A stretch of DNA of 60,882 nt from Streptomyces gelaticus. GTDB taxonomy: Bacteria > Actinomycetota > Actinomycetes > Streptomycetales > Streptomycetaceae. The DNA lies in NCBI RefSeq assembly GCF_014649535.1, contig NZ_BMTF01000035.1, positions 1 to 60,882 on the forward strand, given 5' to 3'. The notes below the pieces were generated by a model. It saw only the letters and a program-made list of their open reading frames with translations. It ran no database searches and was not told the origin of the DNA. Made by a program: the position numbers and the translations under genes. This document shows positions 44,733 through 53,542 of this stretch, piece after piece; position 1 is the first letter of the stretch, and each line of letters begins with the position of its first letter.

Positions 44733-46193
44733 TCAGCCGGTCCAGCGCCAGTAGAGCTCGGGCCGGGGCTGTGTGCCGCAGTCGGAGAGCTTCAGCTCGG
44801 GGTTCTGCCGGTCGCGGTCGTCCCAGCGGGCGGGGAGTTCACGGTCGTCCTGGAACAGACAGCGGTGGTCACTGCCCACGATCCGCCAGGCGTTACGTTT
44901 CCAGGTTGTGCTCTGCCACGGCTCACGGGTCCACCGCTGGCTCCCCCGACCGCCCTCGCACCGCTCAAGTCCGACGGCCGACGAGTTCGCGGTCAGACAG
45001 GAGTCGCGGTCGAGCCGTGGCCTGATCGTCCCGCCCTTCCTCATGTCCCACTTCTGCGCGGCTGATCCGTCACAGCTGCGGATGTCGGCCGTACCGGCAT
45101 GCGTCGGCCCGGCGGTGGCATGGAGGCACTGTGACGGGTCCCTTCCGGTGAAGTACGTCGTCCGGCCGATGTCCCCGAGGATCTCTCCGGCGCGCGGGGG
45201 CCGGTGGGTCTGCTGATATTGCCGGTGGATCCAGAGGCTCCAGTCCTTCTGGAGCGGGCCTTCGTAGGCGGCGACGTTCGCGCACGTCCCGGTGGCCCGG
45301 CACTTCCGGCTGGCGAGATACCAGCGCGCCACCTCGTCCTTCTCGGCCACGGCTCCGGGCGTGAGATTCGGTGGGAGCGGCGACATGGTGTAGCCGAGGT
45401 AGGCCGACACGGGAACCCCGAGCGCATAGCCCACCCTGCGGAAGTACCGGGCGCCGACGCCGTGGTCGGCGTGGTCGACACCGCCGCCGAGCCCGAAGGC
45501 GAACGAGGCATTGTCGTGATCCATTGTCAGGACGCGCCCTGCCCGGCTCAGCCGGACCAGTGCGGACACCACCGCGAGCAGCCGGTCCTCCGTGTAGCTC
45601 GTGGTGCTCTGGAACGGCTCGATGCTCTTCTTGTTCCGGTCGAACAGCCTGAGCAGGCTGTTCGCCCCCTGGCCGTGTGGCAGTCCGTCGTGGAGGTCCA
45701 GGAACGTCAACCGCACATCGGTGTCCCTGGCATCGTCCGCCAGCCGGTAGGACCTGACCCGGACGCCGTCCGCCCGTACATCCGACCGTTCCCAACGGTT
45801 GGCCGCCTCCGCCATCTCCGCGTAGGCCGCCCGCACCCCGTACTCCCTGCGGTCCACGTACTCCAGCGCCTCGACCCGGTTCTTCTTGGCGTCGTCGCCG
45901 GCGGTCAGATACACCGTGTCGACCGGGCACCCGGCGCGGATGGTCTGTCTGATCTCCGGGTTCAGAAAGGCCAGGTCGTCATCAGGATGTGCCACGCCGA
46001 CCAGGGTGCGACGGCACTGCCCCGGATCCTTCGAGTGCGCGGCCGGACGGGACGCCCCGGCCGTCGTGCCCGTCCCGGGAGCCGAATCACGCATAGCCGA
46101 GCAGGCGGACCCCAGCAGGGCGCAGAAGACCAGTGCCGCCGCAGTCGCCGACGTACGAAAGGAGCAGCCCGGGCGACACCTTCTCCAGCCCAC
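44733..46193 (-). CDS. Secreted PIG-L family deacetylase with ricin-type lectin tail
   Basis: 486 residues. A lipoprotein- or secretion-type N-terminus (ALVFCALLGSACSAM) is followed by the PIG-L catalytic domain: VGVAHPDDDLAFLNPEI carries the AHPDD zinc motif, and VLTMDHDNASF and GGVDHADHGVGARYF supply further ligands. Residues 355-486 look like a beta-trefoil (RICIN) domain with QxW-like repeats (SAAQKWDM, SQRWTRE). PIG-L enzymes remove N-acetyl groups from GlcNAc-type sugars. An extracellular, lectin-anchored form probably acts on polysaccharide. Monocistronic. Confidence 0.8.
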   Translation of the reverse strand: MGWRRCRPGCSFRTSATAAALVFCALLGSACSAMRDSAPGTGTTAGASRPAAHSKDPGQCRRTLVGVAHPDDDLAFLNPEIRQTIRAGCPVDTVYLTAGDDAKKNRVEALEYVDRREYGVRAAYAEMAEAANRWERSDVRADGVRVRSYRLADDARDTDVRLTFLDLHDGLPHGQGANSLLRLFDRNKKSIEPFQSTTSYTEDRLLAVVSALVRLSRAGRVLTMDHDNASFAFGLGGGVDHADHGVGARYFRRVGYALGVPVSAYLGYTMSPLPPNLTPGAVAEKDEVARWYLASRKCRATGTCANVAAYEGPLQKDWSLWIHRQYQQTHRPPRAGEILGDIGRTTYFTGRDPSQCLHATAGPTHAGTADIRSCDGSAAQKWDMRKGGTIRPRLDRDSCLTANSSAVGLERCEGGRGSQRWTREPWQSTTWKRNAWRIVGSDHRCLFQDDRELPARWDDRDRQNPELKLSDCGTQPRPELYWRWTG

Positions 46194-46313
46194 CGAGGGC
46201 TCCTCTCGCCGCCGTCAATCCCCTGACGGAGGATCTTCCAGCGGACGGAGCGGAAGCAACCGACACGCCGTCGAGCAGCCCGGCGCCTGCGCCGGAACTC
46301 CGGTTTCAGCCAC

Positions 46314-46595
46314 GTGCCGGAGATGCACCCCGACCCGGACGCCGCAGTGGGCCTCGCCGAAGCTCACCTTGAGCCTGCCGCGCCCAGCAGTGTCGAGGCC
46401 GCCCTCACCGACGCCGGACTCGCCGACCGGATCACCTTGACCAACCTGCGCCACGCACCGCGCGACACGCAGGGTGCACCACTGCTCGACGGGGTCCGGT
46501 TCCAGAGCTCCCATCCGAGCACCCCGGTCCCTGAGGCGTTCGATGCCGTACTCGCCGTCCCGACAGTTACCCGGGACCGCACAGTGCGCTTCTGA
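46314..46595 (+). pseudogene. C-terminal remnant of an erythromycin esterase-type protein
   Basis: About 93 codons ending PEAFDAVLAVPTVTRDRTVRF, which resembles the terminal phrase of the erythromycin-esterase/succinoglycan-biosynthesis family (FDAVLHxPxVTPDRTVRF). The catalytic His/Glu region upstream is absent, and no credible start exists before 46311. The family call rests on this tail alone. Confidence 0.4.
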
Positions 46596-46856
46596 CCAGC
46601 CTGAACCCGAGCTGGTGGGGCCTGCGTCCGCAGACCCCACCTGTCTACGGCTCAAAGAAGCGGATCCGGTACCGCCCGTACCGGACACGGGATACGCAAC
46701 TCGCGCGGGTACAGCCGAACGGGTCCACCAGAACGTCACTGAAACTTCAACTCCCTTACTACAGTGCGGCCTGCGGGAGACGTGGCAGCGGCCGACTGAA
46801 TCGCCCTCCATAGAGTGGGGGCCGATCACGTGATCCCATCCGAGGAGCTGTCTGCC

Positions 46857-47207
46857 ATGCCGCAGATCACCGTCGACTACTCCGGCCTGCTCGACGCAGC
46901 CTTCGACCGCCCGGCCTTCGCGCTCGCCCTGCACCCGATCGTCGTCGACACCGCCGACGCCCGCCCGGAGGCCTGCAAGACCCGCTTTCGTCGGGTCGAG
47001 GACTTCACCGTCGGGACCGAGACCGAGGGCCATGCCGTCCTGCACGTCGAGATCGGCCTGCTCCACGGCCGCACCGACGCGACCAAGGCCCGCCTCGCGG
47101 CCGCAGTGCTCGCCCTGGTTGCCGCCCAGGTCAAGCCAGTCGCTGGCGTCGCTCTGCACGCCTCCGTCGAGATCCCCGACCTGGATGCGTCCTACCGAAA
47201 GAGCTGA
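46857..47207 (+). CDS. 5-carboxymethyl-2-hydroxymuconate isomerase-type tautomerase
   Basis: 116 residues starting MPQITVDYSGLLDAAFDRPA. Removal of Met exposes Pro 1, the catalytic base of the tautomerase superfamily. The length and the phrase TGTETEGHAVLHVEIGLLHG-type region fit CHMI (HpaF-like), which isomerises an intermediate of homoprotocatechuate breakdown. ATG 46857 has GAGGAG 9 nt upstream; an ATG-less extension to 46815 is less likely. No other aromatic catabolism gene is nearby, so its physiological role is open. Confidence 0.75.
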   Translation: MPQITVDYSGLLDAAFDRPAFALALHPIVVDTADARPEACKTRFRRVEDFTVGTETEGHAVLHVEIGLLHGRTDATKARLAAAVLALVAAQVKPVAGVALHASVEIPDLDASYRKS

Positions 47208-48381
47208 CACACGCGCTTTCCCGAACACAACGAACGAGCCGCCCGCCGGCTTCCCTGCCAGGGCGGGCCCCCGCCCCAGTGAGGATGTGCGCAGTGCCAG
47301 TCCGCACGGCCTCGCGTACTGACTGGCCTGCAGTAGCACGGCCAGGAGCCGAGCGATCAGAGCGAGCAGTACGAGCGCACCAAGCACGATCCCGGTGATC
47401 TGCGAGGTTCGTCTCTGGTGAATCCAGCAGCACCCGTAGATCCCCGGGGGTGCCGCGCTGCCGATGCCGGATCCGGCCAGACAATCGGTTTACCGTCAAT
47501 CACTGGCAAACCCCCAGCAGTACGGCCGAGCCCCCACTACACAAGAAGACCGACGTCGCCCTCCGCCTCCACGCCCGAGGAGGCCCGGTCCGACGGGGAG
47601 GTCCAGCAGATTGCTGACGATCAACGTGGCAGTGCTGCTCGCGATCAACGTCATCCTCCGGCTGCGCCGCCGGACCGAGGCACGCAGCCGACCGGACGAG
47701 AGATTCACCGCGATTGCCGTCCTGTGCTACAAGTTCTGGCCTCCGAGCCGATCACTCCCGGTTCCCCGCTCCCGCTGCTGCTGACGCCCGACAGCGTCCT
47801 GGCCTCCCGGGCCGAGCGCATTGCCTCGGGGGCCACTGAGCCGGCTCCGGATGTCTCTGGACCGCGTCTGGATCCGGTCCAACGACTGATCGAACAGGGC
47901 GTGCCGACGGAGCTGACCGACCGAGCACGCCCGCCGCACGGGAGGACCACGCACAGCACTGAGCGCGGCGCACAAGCAGGGAAATCGCCCGACAGCGGGA
48001 GGAGTGGGCCTGCATTTCCGCAGAGTTGGAGCGACGCCGGCGCCTTCCGCTCGCGATGCGACAGGCCGAGGACGCGGTGCGGCAGCACCTGCATCTCCGT
48101 CTGCAGCAGTCTTCGCCGCCACATATGCCACCGCAGCCCGAAGCGCCCCACGTACAAGGGTCCCAGCAGCGCCCTCCAAACCGCGGCCAGTCGCTCAGGC
48201 CTCGATGCCGGTAACTTACGAGTTGGTGCTTCGGTATGCGTTTGACTCGCACAACGCCGCCGCGACACGGGCGAGCGTTTCCTCCGGGGTGGTGATCGAG
48301 TCCCCGCGCCGTTCGGTCCGGGCAGCGCGAAGACCGAGCCTGCCGGGATGCACGGATGCGGTGAGGGCGGCGTTTCGAGTG
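47208..48381. other. 1.2 kb without a recognisable gene
   Basis: Coding-like fragments appear in several frames: a helix LLTINVAVLLAINVILRLRR (about 47614), PLPLLLTPDSVLASRAERIA (about 47770) and ELERRRRLPLAMRQAEDAVR (about 48018). Frames change repeatedly and no start or stop pairing makes sense. This looks like an eroded gene or element. I do not recognise the family. Confidence 0.3.
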
Positions 48382-48948
48382 TCAGGACGGAACCTGGCGG
48401 CGGCGAAGGCGCAGCAGTACCCCGCCCACCACCAGTGTCGCCACGGCGCCCGACGCGATACCGATGGCCAGTCCGCCACCGAAGCCCGGCCCTTCGTTCG
48501 ATGCCGCACTCTCGTCCTGACCCGACACCGTCACTTTCGAGCGCAGGACGATCGCGGGGTAGTCGCACACGTAATCGCGGTCCTTTTCCGTCACGCAGTC
48601 GGCGCTCTTGTGCCGCAGTGTGAATGTCACCGGATATGTTCCTGGCTTCACCGTCTTCTTGATCCGGCCCGCGCCCACCCAGGCGCTCTTGGTGTCACCG
48701 AGGGCGGTGTTGTCGGTCAGCGCCGGGCTTGAGACCTCAACTGCCGTCGGGTGCGGGTTGCCGGGGCGTTCCTTGACCGTCAGGTCCACTACCTCGCCAG
48801 GCGCCGCGGGGCCGCCCACGGAGCCGTACCCCTGCTTCGGGAAGGGGAGCTGATCGGCGTGGGCCGCTCCGGCCTGCCCGAGCAACATCAACGGCAAGGC
48901 AGTTGCGGCGAGTCCCCAGCGGATGGATGAACGTGTGAAGTCGATCAT
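48382..48948 (-). CDS. Secreted protein with C-terminal membrane anchor
   Basis: 188 residues from ATG 48948 with GGGGAAG upstream. The signal peptide is LAATALPLMLLGQAGAAHA with cleavage before DQLPF. An extracellular beta-sandwich-like part follows (EVVDLTVKERPGNPHPTAVE, TYPVTFTLRHKSADC). The final helix (IGIASGAVATLVVGGVLL) ends in LRRRQVPS and anchors it. There is no LPxTG-type sortase motif. Divergent from the serine protease across about 100 bp, so both may be regulated together. Function unknown. Confidence 0.7.
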   Translation of the reverse strand: MIDFTRSSIRWGLAATALPLMLLGQAGAAHADQLPFPKQGYGSVGGPAAPGEVVDLTVKERPGNPHPTAVEVSSPALTDNTALGDTKSAWVGAGRIKKTVKPGTYPVTFTLRHKSADCVTEKDRDYVCDYPAIVLRSKVTVSGQDESAASNEGPGFGGGLAIGIASGAVATLVVGGVLLRLRRRQVPS

Positions 48949-49051
48949 ATGCGCTTCCCCGTGCCAGTAGTGGTCATACGATCTTGACTGACCTTGACGC
49001 AGCCACGCCAGACGGCATGGCATGCGTCTCTTTCCATGTGGGGGAACAACC

Positions 49052-51025
49052 ATGAGATTACGCAGAGCGCTGGGCACTGCGGCGGGCGCCGCAGCACTCA
49101 TGCTGCTGCCGGGCTTTCCGGCGATTGCCGCCCAAGGCGATCCGACTCCCTCGAAGAGCGCCACCCCGAGCACCCCGGCAGAGCAGTCCTCCGTTTCGCC
49201 GCCTGCCGTCCCGGAGCAGCCTTCTGTTCCGCCGGCCTCCGTCCTGCCGGAGGAATCTTCCGCTTCGCCGACCGTCGCCCCGGAGAAGCCGTCTTCCGTT
49301 CCGTCGCCCCCTGTCCCGGAGCAATGGTCTTCCGTTCCGCCGACCCCTGTCCCGGCAGGCGGGGACGACGACGCGCGCGGGTTCACGCCGGCTGACGCCG
49401 ACGACTACTGGACCCCGGAGCGCATGCGGGCCGCGAAGCCCGTCAAGGAGCAGGAGGCCAAGCACTTTCCCGTTCCGACCAGGATGGATCGTGCCGCCAG
49501 CCGGCCGTTCGAAGGGCTGCCCGTCGTCGGCACCTTCTTCTGGAACGACGGCACCGAAACCGGCCGCTTCTGCGGTGGCACCGTCGTCAAGAGCCCCGGC
49601 AAGAACATCGTGATGAGCGCCGGTCACTGCTTCGACGACCAGGACGCGCGCAAGAACCTTGCGTTCGTCCCGCAGTACGACGACGGGAAGAAGCCGCATG
49701 GCTCCTTCACCGTCAAGCCTGGGCGTATCTACGTCGACAAGCGGTACCTGTCCAAGGGCCCGGACGCCGCGGCCGACCTCGACTTCAACTTCCTGCAGCT
49801 CGAACCGCGCGGCGGCAAGAATGTCGAGGACGTCGTCGGCGGTGCCGAGCTGATGATCAACGCCGGGTACAACCACGATCCCGTCCGTCTCATCGGATAC
49901 CCGGCCAACCAGAAACGCCCGCTGGACTGCACGGACAAGACCGTCCGTTACGACAGCACCGACCCCAAGATCCCTGGCAGCTTCCTGCGCATCGCCTGTG
50001 ACAAGTACTCGGGTGGTGCCTCCGGTGGCCCGTTCCTCATCAAGCGGGGCAGCGACTGGGGCGTCATCGGCGTCATCGGCGGCTGGAAGACGGGCGGCGA
50101 CAAGGACGACATCTCCTACAGCTCTTACCTCGACGGCGACGCCAAGGCGCTGTACGACGACGCGGTCAACAACCGTCAGCCGGCGGGCCGTGGTGTCCTG
50201 GGCAAGGCCGAGACCTGGCAGCATGCCGACGTCATGACGGGTGGCTACTTCACTGACGGCAATCCGGGATCCTGGGACTACTCCGACCTGATCGTGCGCT
50301 GGTCCGACGGCGAGCTGACCCTGTACCGCGGTGCCGGGGAGGACGCCGACAATTTCGACAAGGAGATCCGTCTCGTCGCGCCCAACGGAACCTGGAAGCA
50401 CGCCGCAACCATGGCCGCGGGCGACTTCACCGGGGCCGACCGCGACGACCTCATCGTCCGATGGACGGACGGCGAACTGACTCTCTATCCCGATGTCGAC
50501 GAGAAGGGGCTCCACGGCGAGGTACAGCTGCAGAAGCCCAACGACCTGTGGAAGCACGCCATTTCCATCACCGGCGGTCGCTACACGACCAGCAACAAGT
50601 GGGCCGATGATCTCCTGGTCCGCTGGAGCGACGGTGAAGTCACCCTGTACACCGACGTCAACCGCGACGGTTTCCACGGCGAGAAGAAACTCGCCGCGCC
50701 CAACGGCACCTGGAAGCACGCATCGACGATCACGTCGGGCGACTTCACCGGCAACGACCAGCACGACCTCATCGTCCGATGGACGGACGGCGAACTGACC
50801 CTCTACAAGGACATCGACCAGAACGGTTTCCACGGCGAGATCCAGGTCAAGAAGCCCAACCGGCTCTGGACGCACGCCACCGTCCTGGGCGCCGGAGACT
50901 ACTCGGACAACCGCCACCCGGACGACTTCCTGGTGCGGTGGTCCGACGGTGAGGTGTCCATGTACCCGGATGCCGACGAGACCGGCCTGAACCGCGAGAT
51001 CACCCTGGTGTACCCGCCCGCGTAG
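49052..51025 (+). CDS. Secreted trypsin-like serine protease with C-terminal propeller-like repeats
   Basis: 657 residues from ATG 49052 (MRLRRALGTAAGAAAL), GGGGGA upstream. The signal peptide ends near FPAIAA. A Ser/Pro/Glu-rich linker of about 80 residues is followed by a chymotrypsin-fold protease: His in IVMSAGHCFD, Asp in AADLDFNFLQ and Ser in SGGASGGPFL. Residues 385-655 contain five repeats of about 50 residues with the phrase LIVRWTDGELTLY or LLVRWSDGEVTLY and a following GTWKHA, the pattern of tachylectin/FG-GAP-like propellers. Likely an exported protease that binds a surface glycan. Ends at a strong terminator. Confidence 0.88.
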   Translation: MRLRRALGTAAGAAALMLLPGFPAIAAQGDPTPSKSATPSTPAEQSSVSPPAVPEQPSVPPASVLPEESSASPTVAPEKPSSVPSPPVPEQWSSVPPTPVPAGGDDDARGFTPADADDYWTPERMRAAKPVKEQEAKHFPVPTRMDRAASRPFEGLPVVGTFFWNDGTETGRFCGGTVVKSPGKNIVMSAGHCFDDQDARKNLAFVPQYDDGKKPHGSFTVKPGRIYVDKRYLSKGPDAAADLDFNFLQLEPRGGKNVEDVVGGAELMINAGYNHDPVRLIGYPANQKRPLDCTDKTVRYDSTDPKIPGSFLRIACDKYSGGASGGPFLIKRGSDWGVIGVIGGWKTGGDKDDISYSSYLDGDAKALYDDAVNNRQPAGRGVLGKAETWQHADVMTGGYFTDGNPGSWDYSDLIVRWSDGELTLYRGAGEDADNFDKEIRLVAPNGTWKHAATMAAGDFTGADRDDLIVRWTDGELTLYPDVDEKGLHGEVQLQKPNDLWKHAISITGGRYTTSNKWADDLLVRWSDGEVTLYTDVNRDGFHGEKKLAAPNGTWKHASTITSGDFTGNDQHDLIVRWTDGELTLYKDIDQNGFHGEIQVKKPNRLWTHATVLGAGDYSDNRHPDDFLVRWSDGEVSMYPDADETGLNREITLVYPPA

Positions 51026-51041
51026 GGCCTCCTGCCAACTG

Positions 51042-51076
51042 GAGAAGGGCTTTCCCCCGGGGGGAGAGCCCTTCTC
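51042..51076. terminator. Bidirectional hairpin between protease and aminopeptidase genes
   Basis: Perfect 10-bp arms GAGAAGGGCT / AGCCCTTCTC, with the stem nearly continuing through the C5/G6 loop. It lies 17 bp after the protease stop and 18 bp after the convergent M1 gene's stop. Confidence 0.85.
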
Positions 51077-51093
51077 TCGTCGGATCGCCCTCC

Positions 51094-52560
51094 TCACATC
51101 CGGGAGGGCTTCTTCTTGTCGAAGAGCCAGGTGTGGAAGAGCGCGGTCAAGTCCTTCCCGGACTTGCTCTCGCACAGGGCGATGAACTGCCGGGTGTCGG
51201 CATTGCCGTGCCGGTGCTGCCGGGTCCAGGTGCGAAGGATATCGAAGAAGGTCTCGTCGCCGACGGCCCTGCGCAGCTTGTGCACGACCATGGCACCGCG
51301 TCCATAGACGGGCGGGTCAAAGACGCGCCCTCCGCTGGGCGGATCCGCCGGCGGGAACGCCCAGATGCCCCCGCTCTCGGCGTCCGTGCCGTCGTAGAAG
51401 TCCTCGAAGATCTCCGTGGTGCTCCTGTTGCCCCGCCCCTCCTCCCAAAGCCACTCCGCGTAGGTGGCCAGACCCTCGCTGAGCCACATGTCCTTCCACT
51501 CGCGCGGGGTGACGGAGTTACCGAACCACTGGTGTGCCAGTTCGTGCACGAGCAGCGTCTCTTCGGGCGCCTCGCCGAAGTAGGGCTTGGTCTGGGTCTC
51601 CAGCGCGTAGTCGAGTCCGGGCAGGTGGTCGACGATGGCACCGGTCGAGGAGAAGGGGTAAGGACCGAAGCGTTTGCCGGCCCAGTCGACGATCTCGGGC
51701 ACCAGGTCTGCGACATCGGCGGAGTCCTCGGCCTCGTCGGGGTCGATGGCGACGTAGACGGGCACGTCATCGTCCGTTCCACCCTGGTGGATCTCGAAGC
51801 AACCGACGGAGACGTGTGCGAGGTAGCTGGCCATGGGCTCCTCGGTGCGCCAGTGCCGGGTCACCGTTCTGCCCTTGTCCTCCTCCGTGATCAGCTCACC
51901 GTTGCTGATCACGTCGTAGGGGTCGCCGTCCTCGTCCTTGGGCACCGTGACCGTGGTGTCGTACGTTGCCTTGTCCGACGGGTGATGGTTGCCGGGGAAC
52001 CAGGTCATGGAGCCGGACGGCTGACCCAGGGCCGTCGAGCCGTCGTCGGTCTCTATCCAGCCCTCCATGCCTCCGTCGCCGTCCTTGAGCGTTCGCGGTG
52101 TGCCGTCGTAGGTGACGACTGTCTTGAAGACTTCGCGGTTCCTCACCGTCTTCGCCGGTGTCACGAGCATCTCGTCCCCCGAGCAAGCGACTTTGGCCCT
52201 GGCTCCTTGCACTGTGGTGGTGCGTACCCGCAGCCCTGACAGGTCGAGGTTGAAGCGGCTCAGGTCCTCGGTGGCCCGCGCTGTGATGACCGCCGTGCCC
52301 TTCAGGTGGTTGGTCTCGGGCACGTAATCCAGCGTCAGCCCGTAGTGCACCACGTCATAGCCACCATTGCCGAGCGCTGGGAACAGACGATCCCCGACTC
52401 CGGCCGTTCCGGGCTTTCCGACGACGGCTCCGCTTCCCGGTGCGGAGCCGGTGCAGGACGTCGTCACGGCCAGGAGGAGTGCTGTGGCCGGAGCCCAGCC
52501 GGACAGACGGCCCGGGACCGCCGACCGGGACCGGCTGCCCTTCGCCATATGCGGTTTCAT
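51094..52560 (-). CDS. M1 family metallopeptidase, lipoprotein
   Basis: 488 residues from ATG 52560 with GGGAG 7 nt upstream. TALLLAVTTSC-TGS is a lipobox. The zinc motif VHELAHQWFGNSV-N-WLSEGLATY gives HExxH-18-E. GLDYALETQTKP stands where GAMEN sits in classic members, the usual actinobacterial variant. The N-terminal beta domain is present, while the large C-terminal helical domain of full M1 enzymes is absent. It cleaves N-terminal residues of peptides outside the cell. Convergent with the serine protease. Confidence 0.88.
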   Translation of the reverse strand: MKPHMAKGSRSRSAVPGRLSGWAPATALLLAVTTSCTGSAPGSGAVVGKPGTAGVGDRLFPALGNGGYDVVHYGLTLDYVPETNHLKGTAVITARATEDLSRFNLDLSGLRVRTTTVQGARAKVACSGDEMLVTPAKTVRNREVFKTVVTYDGTPRTLKDGDGGMEGWIETDDGSTALGQPSGSMTWFPGNHHPSDKATYDTTVTVPKDEDGDPYDVISNGELITEEDKGRTVTRHWRTEEPMASYLAHVSVGCFEIHQGGTDDDVPVYVAIDPDEAEDSADVADLVPEIVDWAGKRFGPYPFSSTGAIVDHLPGLDYALETQTKPYFGEAPEETLLVHELAHQWFGNSVTPREWKDMWLSEGLATYAEWLWEEGRGNRSTTEIFEDFYDGTDAESGGIWAFPPADPPSGGRVFDPPVYGRGAMVVHKLRRAVGDETFFDILRTWTRQHRHGNADTRQFIALCESKSGKDLTALFHTWLFDKKKPSRM

Positions 52561-52639
52561 CTCATGTCTCCCATCGATCGCAGGACGCGAGACGTCAGAA
52601 AGCCGACATCGTCCATTGGTTGCCTCAAGACGGGCAAAA

Positions 52640-52768
52640 ATTCTCTACGCGCACCAGGATGTCGTCATGCTCCTGAGCGACGGCGGCCACGAGGTCCCGG
52701 CCGGTCGCAACTACGGGGGGCAGGGACGAGGACACGGACGGTGGCGAGGACGAGGCGAGGCTCTGGTG
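52640..52768 (+). pseudogene. cas1: cas1 C-terminal remnant (type I-E)
   Basis: The phrase AHQDVVMLLSDGGHEVPAG followed by RNYGG resembles the C-terminal end of actinobacterial Cas1e. After the G6 run near 52720 a shift of frame gives DEDTDGGEDEARLW and a TGA overlapping the cas2 GTG, the expected acidic tail and coupling. Everything upstream of about 52640 is gone, cut off near the start of the divergent M1 gene. Alone this would be weak, but the adjacency to cas2 makes it likely. Confidence 0.55.
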
Positions 52769-53033
52769 ACCGTCATCGTCTTCACCAACTCCCCCGCCGA
52801 CCTGAGCGGGTTCCTCACCTGCTGGCTGCGCGAGGTCTCCGCCGGTGTCTTCATCGACCCGTCGGCGAGAATCCGCGACGTGCTGCAGGACGAAGCACAG
52901 CAGTACGCGGACCAGGGTCGCGCTCTGCGCGCCCATAGACGAACGACGAACAAGGCTTCACCTTCCGGACCCACGAACACAACTGGCACCCCGTCGACCA
53001 CGAGGGCCTGACACTGATCCGCCGCCCGAATGC
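52766..53033 (+). pseudogene. cas2: cas2 (type I-E), frameshifted
   Basis: GTG 52766 opens VTVIVFTNSPADLSGFLTCW, then LREVSAGVFIDPSARIRDVL and DEAQQYADQGRALRAH, a standard Cas2e. Near 52937-52945 the frame breaks. In the next frame it continues EQGFTFRTHEHNWHPVDHEG and LTLIRRP, the Cas2e C-terminus. One residue (Gly/Asn) is also lost before DPSAR. Cas2 pairs with Cas1 to insert spacers; this copy cannot work as read. No interference genes (cas3, cascade) are present in the window. Confidence 0.75.
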
Positions 53034-53109
53034 CGTGGCGCCACCGCCCGCGGTGGCGACGTCCCTAAGACAGGCTGGAGCAAGGCTTCCAAACAGCCCC
53101 GCTTCGGAA

Positions 53110-53206
53110 GGGCATGTGCCAGTCATGCACTGTTCTGTTGGTTTGCGGAGTCCGTGAAAGTGCTCCAGAACGGCCCACGCCCGCGCTAAAACCGCAGGTC
53201 GTGGAA
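53110..53206 (+). promoter_or_regulatory. CRISPR leader remnant
   Basis: The stretch ending GCGCTAAAACCGCAGGTC directly before the first repeat has the composition and terminal phrase that I associate with Streptomyces I-E leaders. It follows cas2 by about 80 bp, the usual order. Confidence 0.45.
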
Positions 53207-53280
53207 CTGCTTTCCGCGCCCGTGGGGATGGTCCCAGGTCAGAGTCGACCTGGGCTCGCCTCGCCGGCTGTGATGGTCCA
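53207..53280 (+). CRISPR. Degenerate two-repeat CRISPR remnant
   Basis: Repeat 1 (53207-53235) ends CGTGGGGATGGTCCC and matches the Streptomyces I-E repeat family (GTGCTCCCCGCGC...GGGGATGGTCC) with about five changes. Repeat 2 (53252-53280) ends TGTGATGGTCC and matches at about 21 of 29 positions. Only 16 bp lie between them, half a normal 32-33 bp spacer, so a deletion has run through the spacer. No further repeats follow. The array is dead. Confidence 0.5.
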
Positions 53281-53542
53281 TTGGCGTCCGCTACGGAAGG
53301 GGCACCGGCACAATGCGAACATGACTGGATGCCAGGCTGGGCTGTGCGGCTGCATCCCGGATGCCCTCTGTCGGCCGTCGGACGGAAACGGCTAGCCCGT
53401 CCGAGCGGACATCCCTTTCCATCTCCTAACTGCCGTGCGTCGACGGGGGCATCATCAACACCGCTCCCCGAGATACGGTGCCGCTGCCTTCGGTGCCGGG
53501 AGCACCCTGCGAACCCGGGACTTCTGAAGGAGCTACCTGTTC

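Noticed and set aside
48949..49386. Long N-terminal extension (Ser/Gly/Glu-rich) of the secreted protein at 48382
   Set aside because: It is antisense to the protease signal and linker. A signal peptide with ribosome site at 48948 is the natural start.
49058..51175. 705-codon open frame antisense to the serine protease
   Set aside because: Mirror frame produced by high GC at third positions. The plus strand has a signal peptide, catalytic triad and repeats; the antisense protein has no recognisable domain.
53236..53251. Hairpin AGGTC/GACCT between the CRISPR repeats as a terminator
   Set aside because: Only 5-bp arms; better explained as a shortened spacer.
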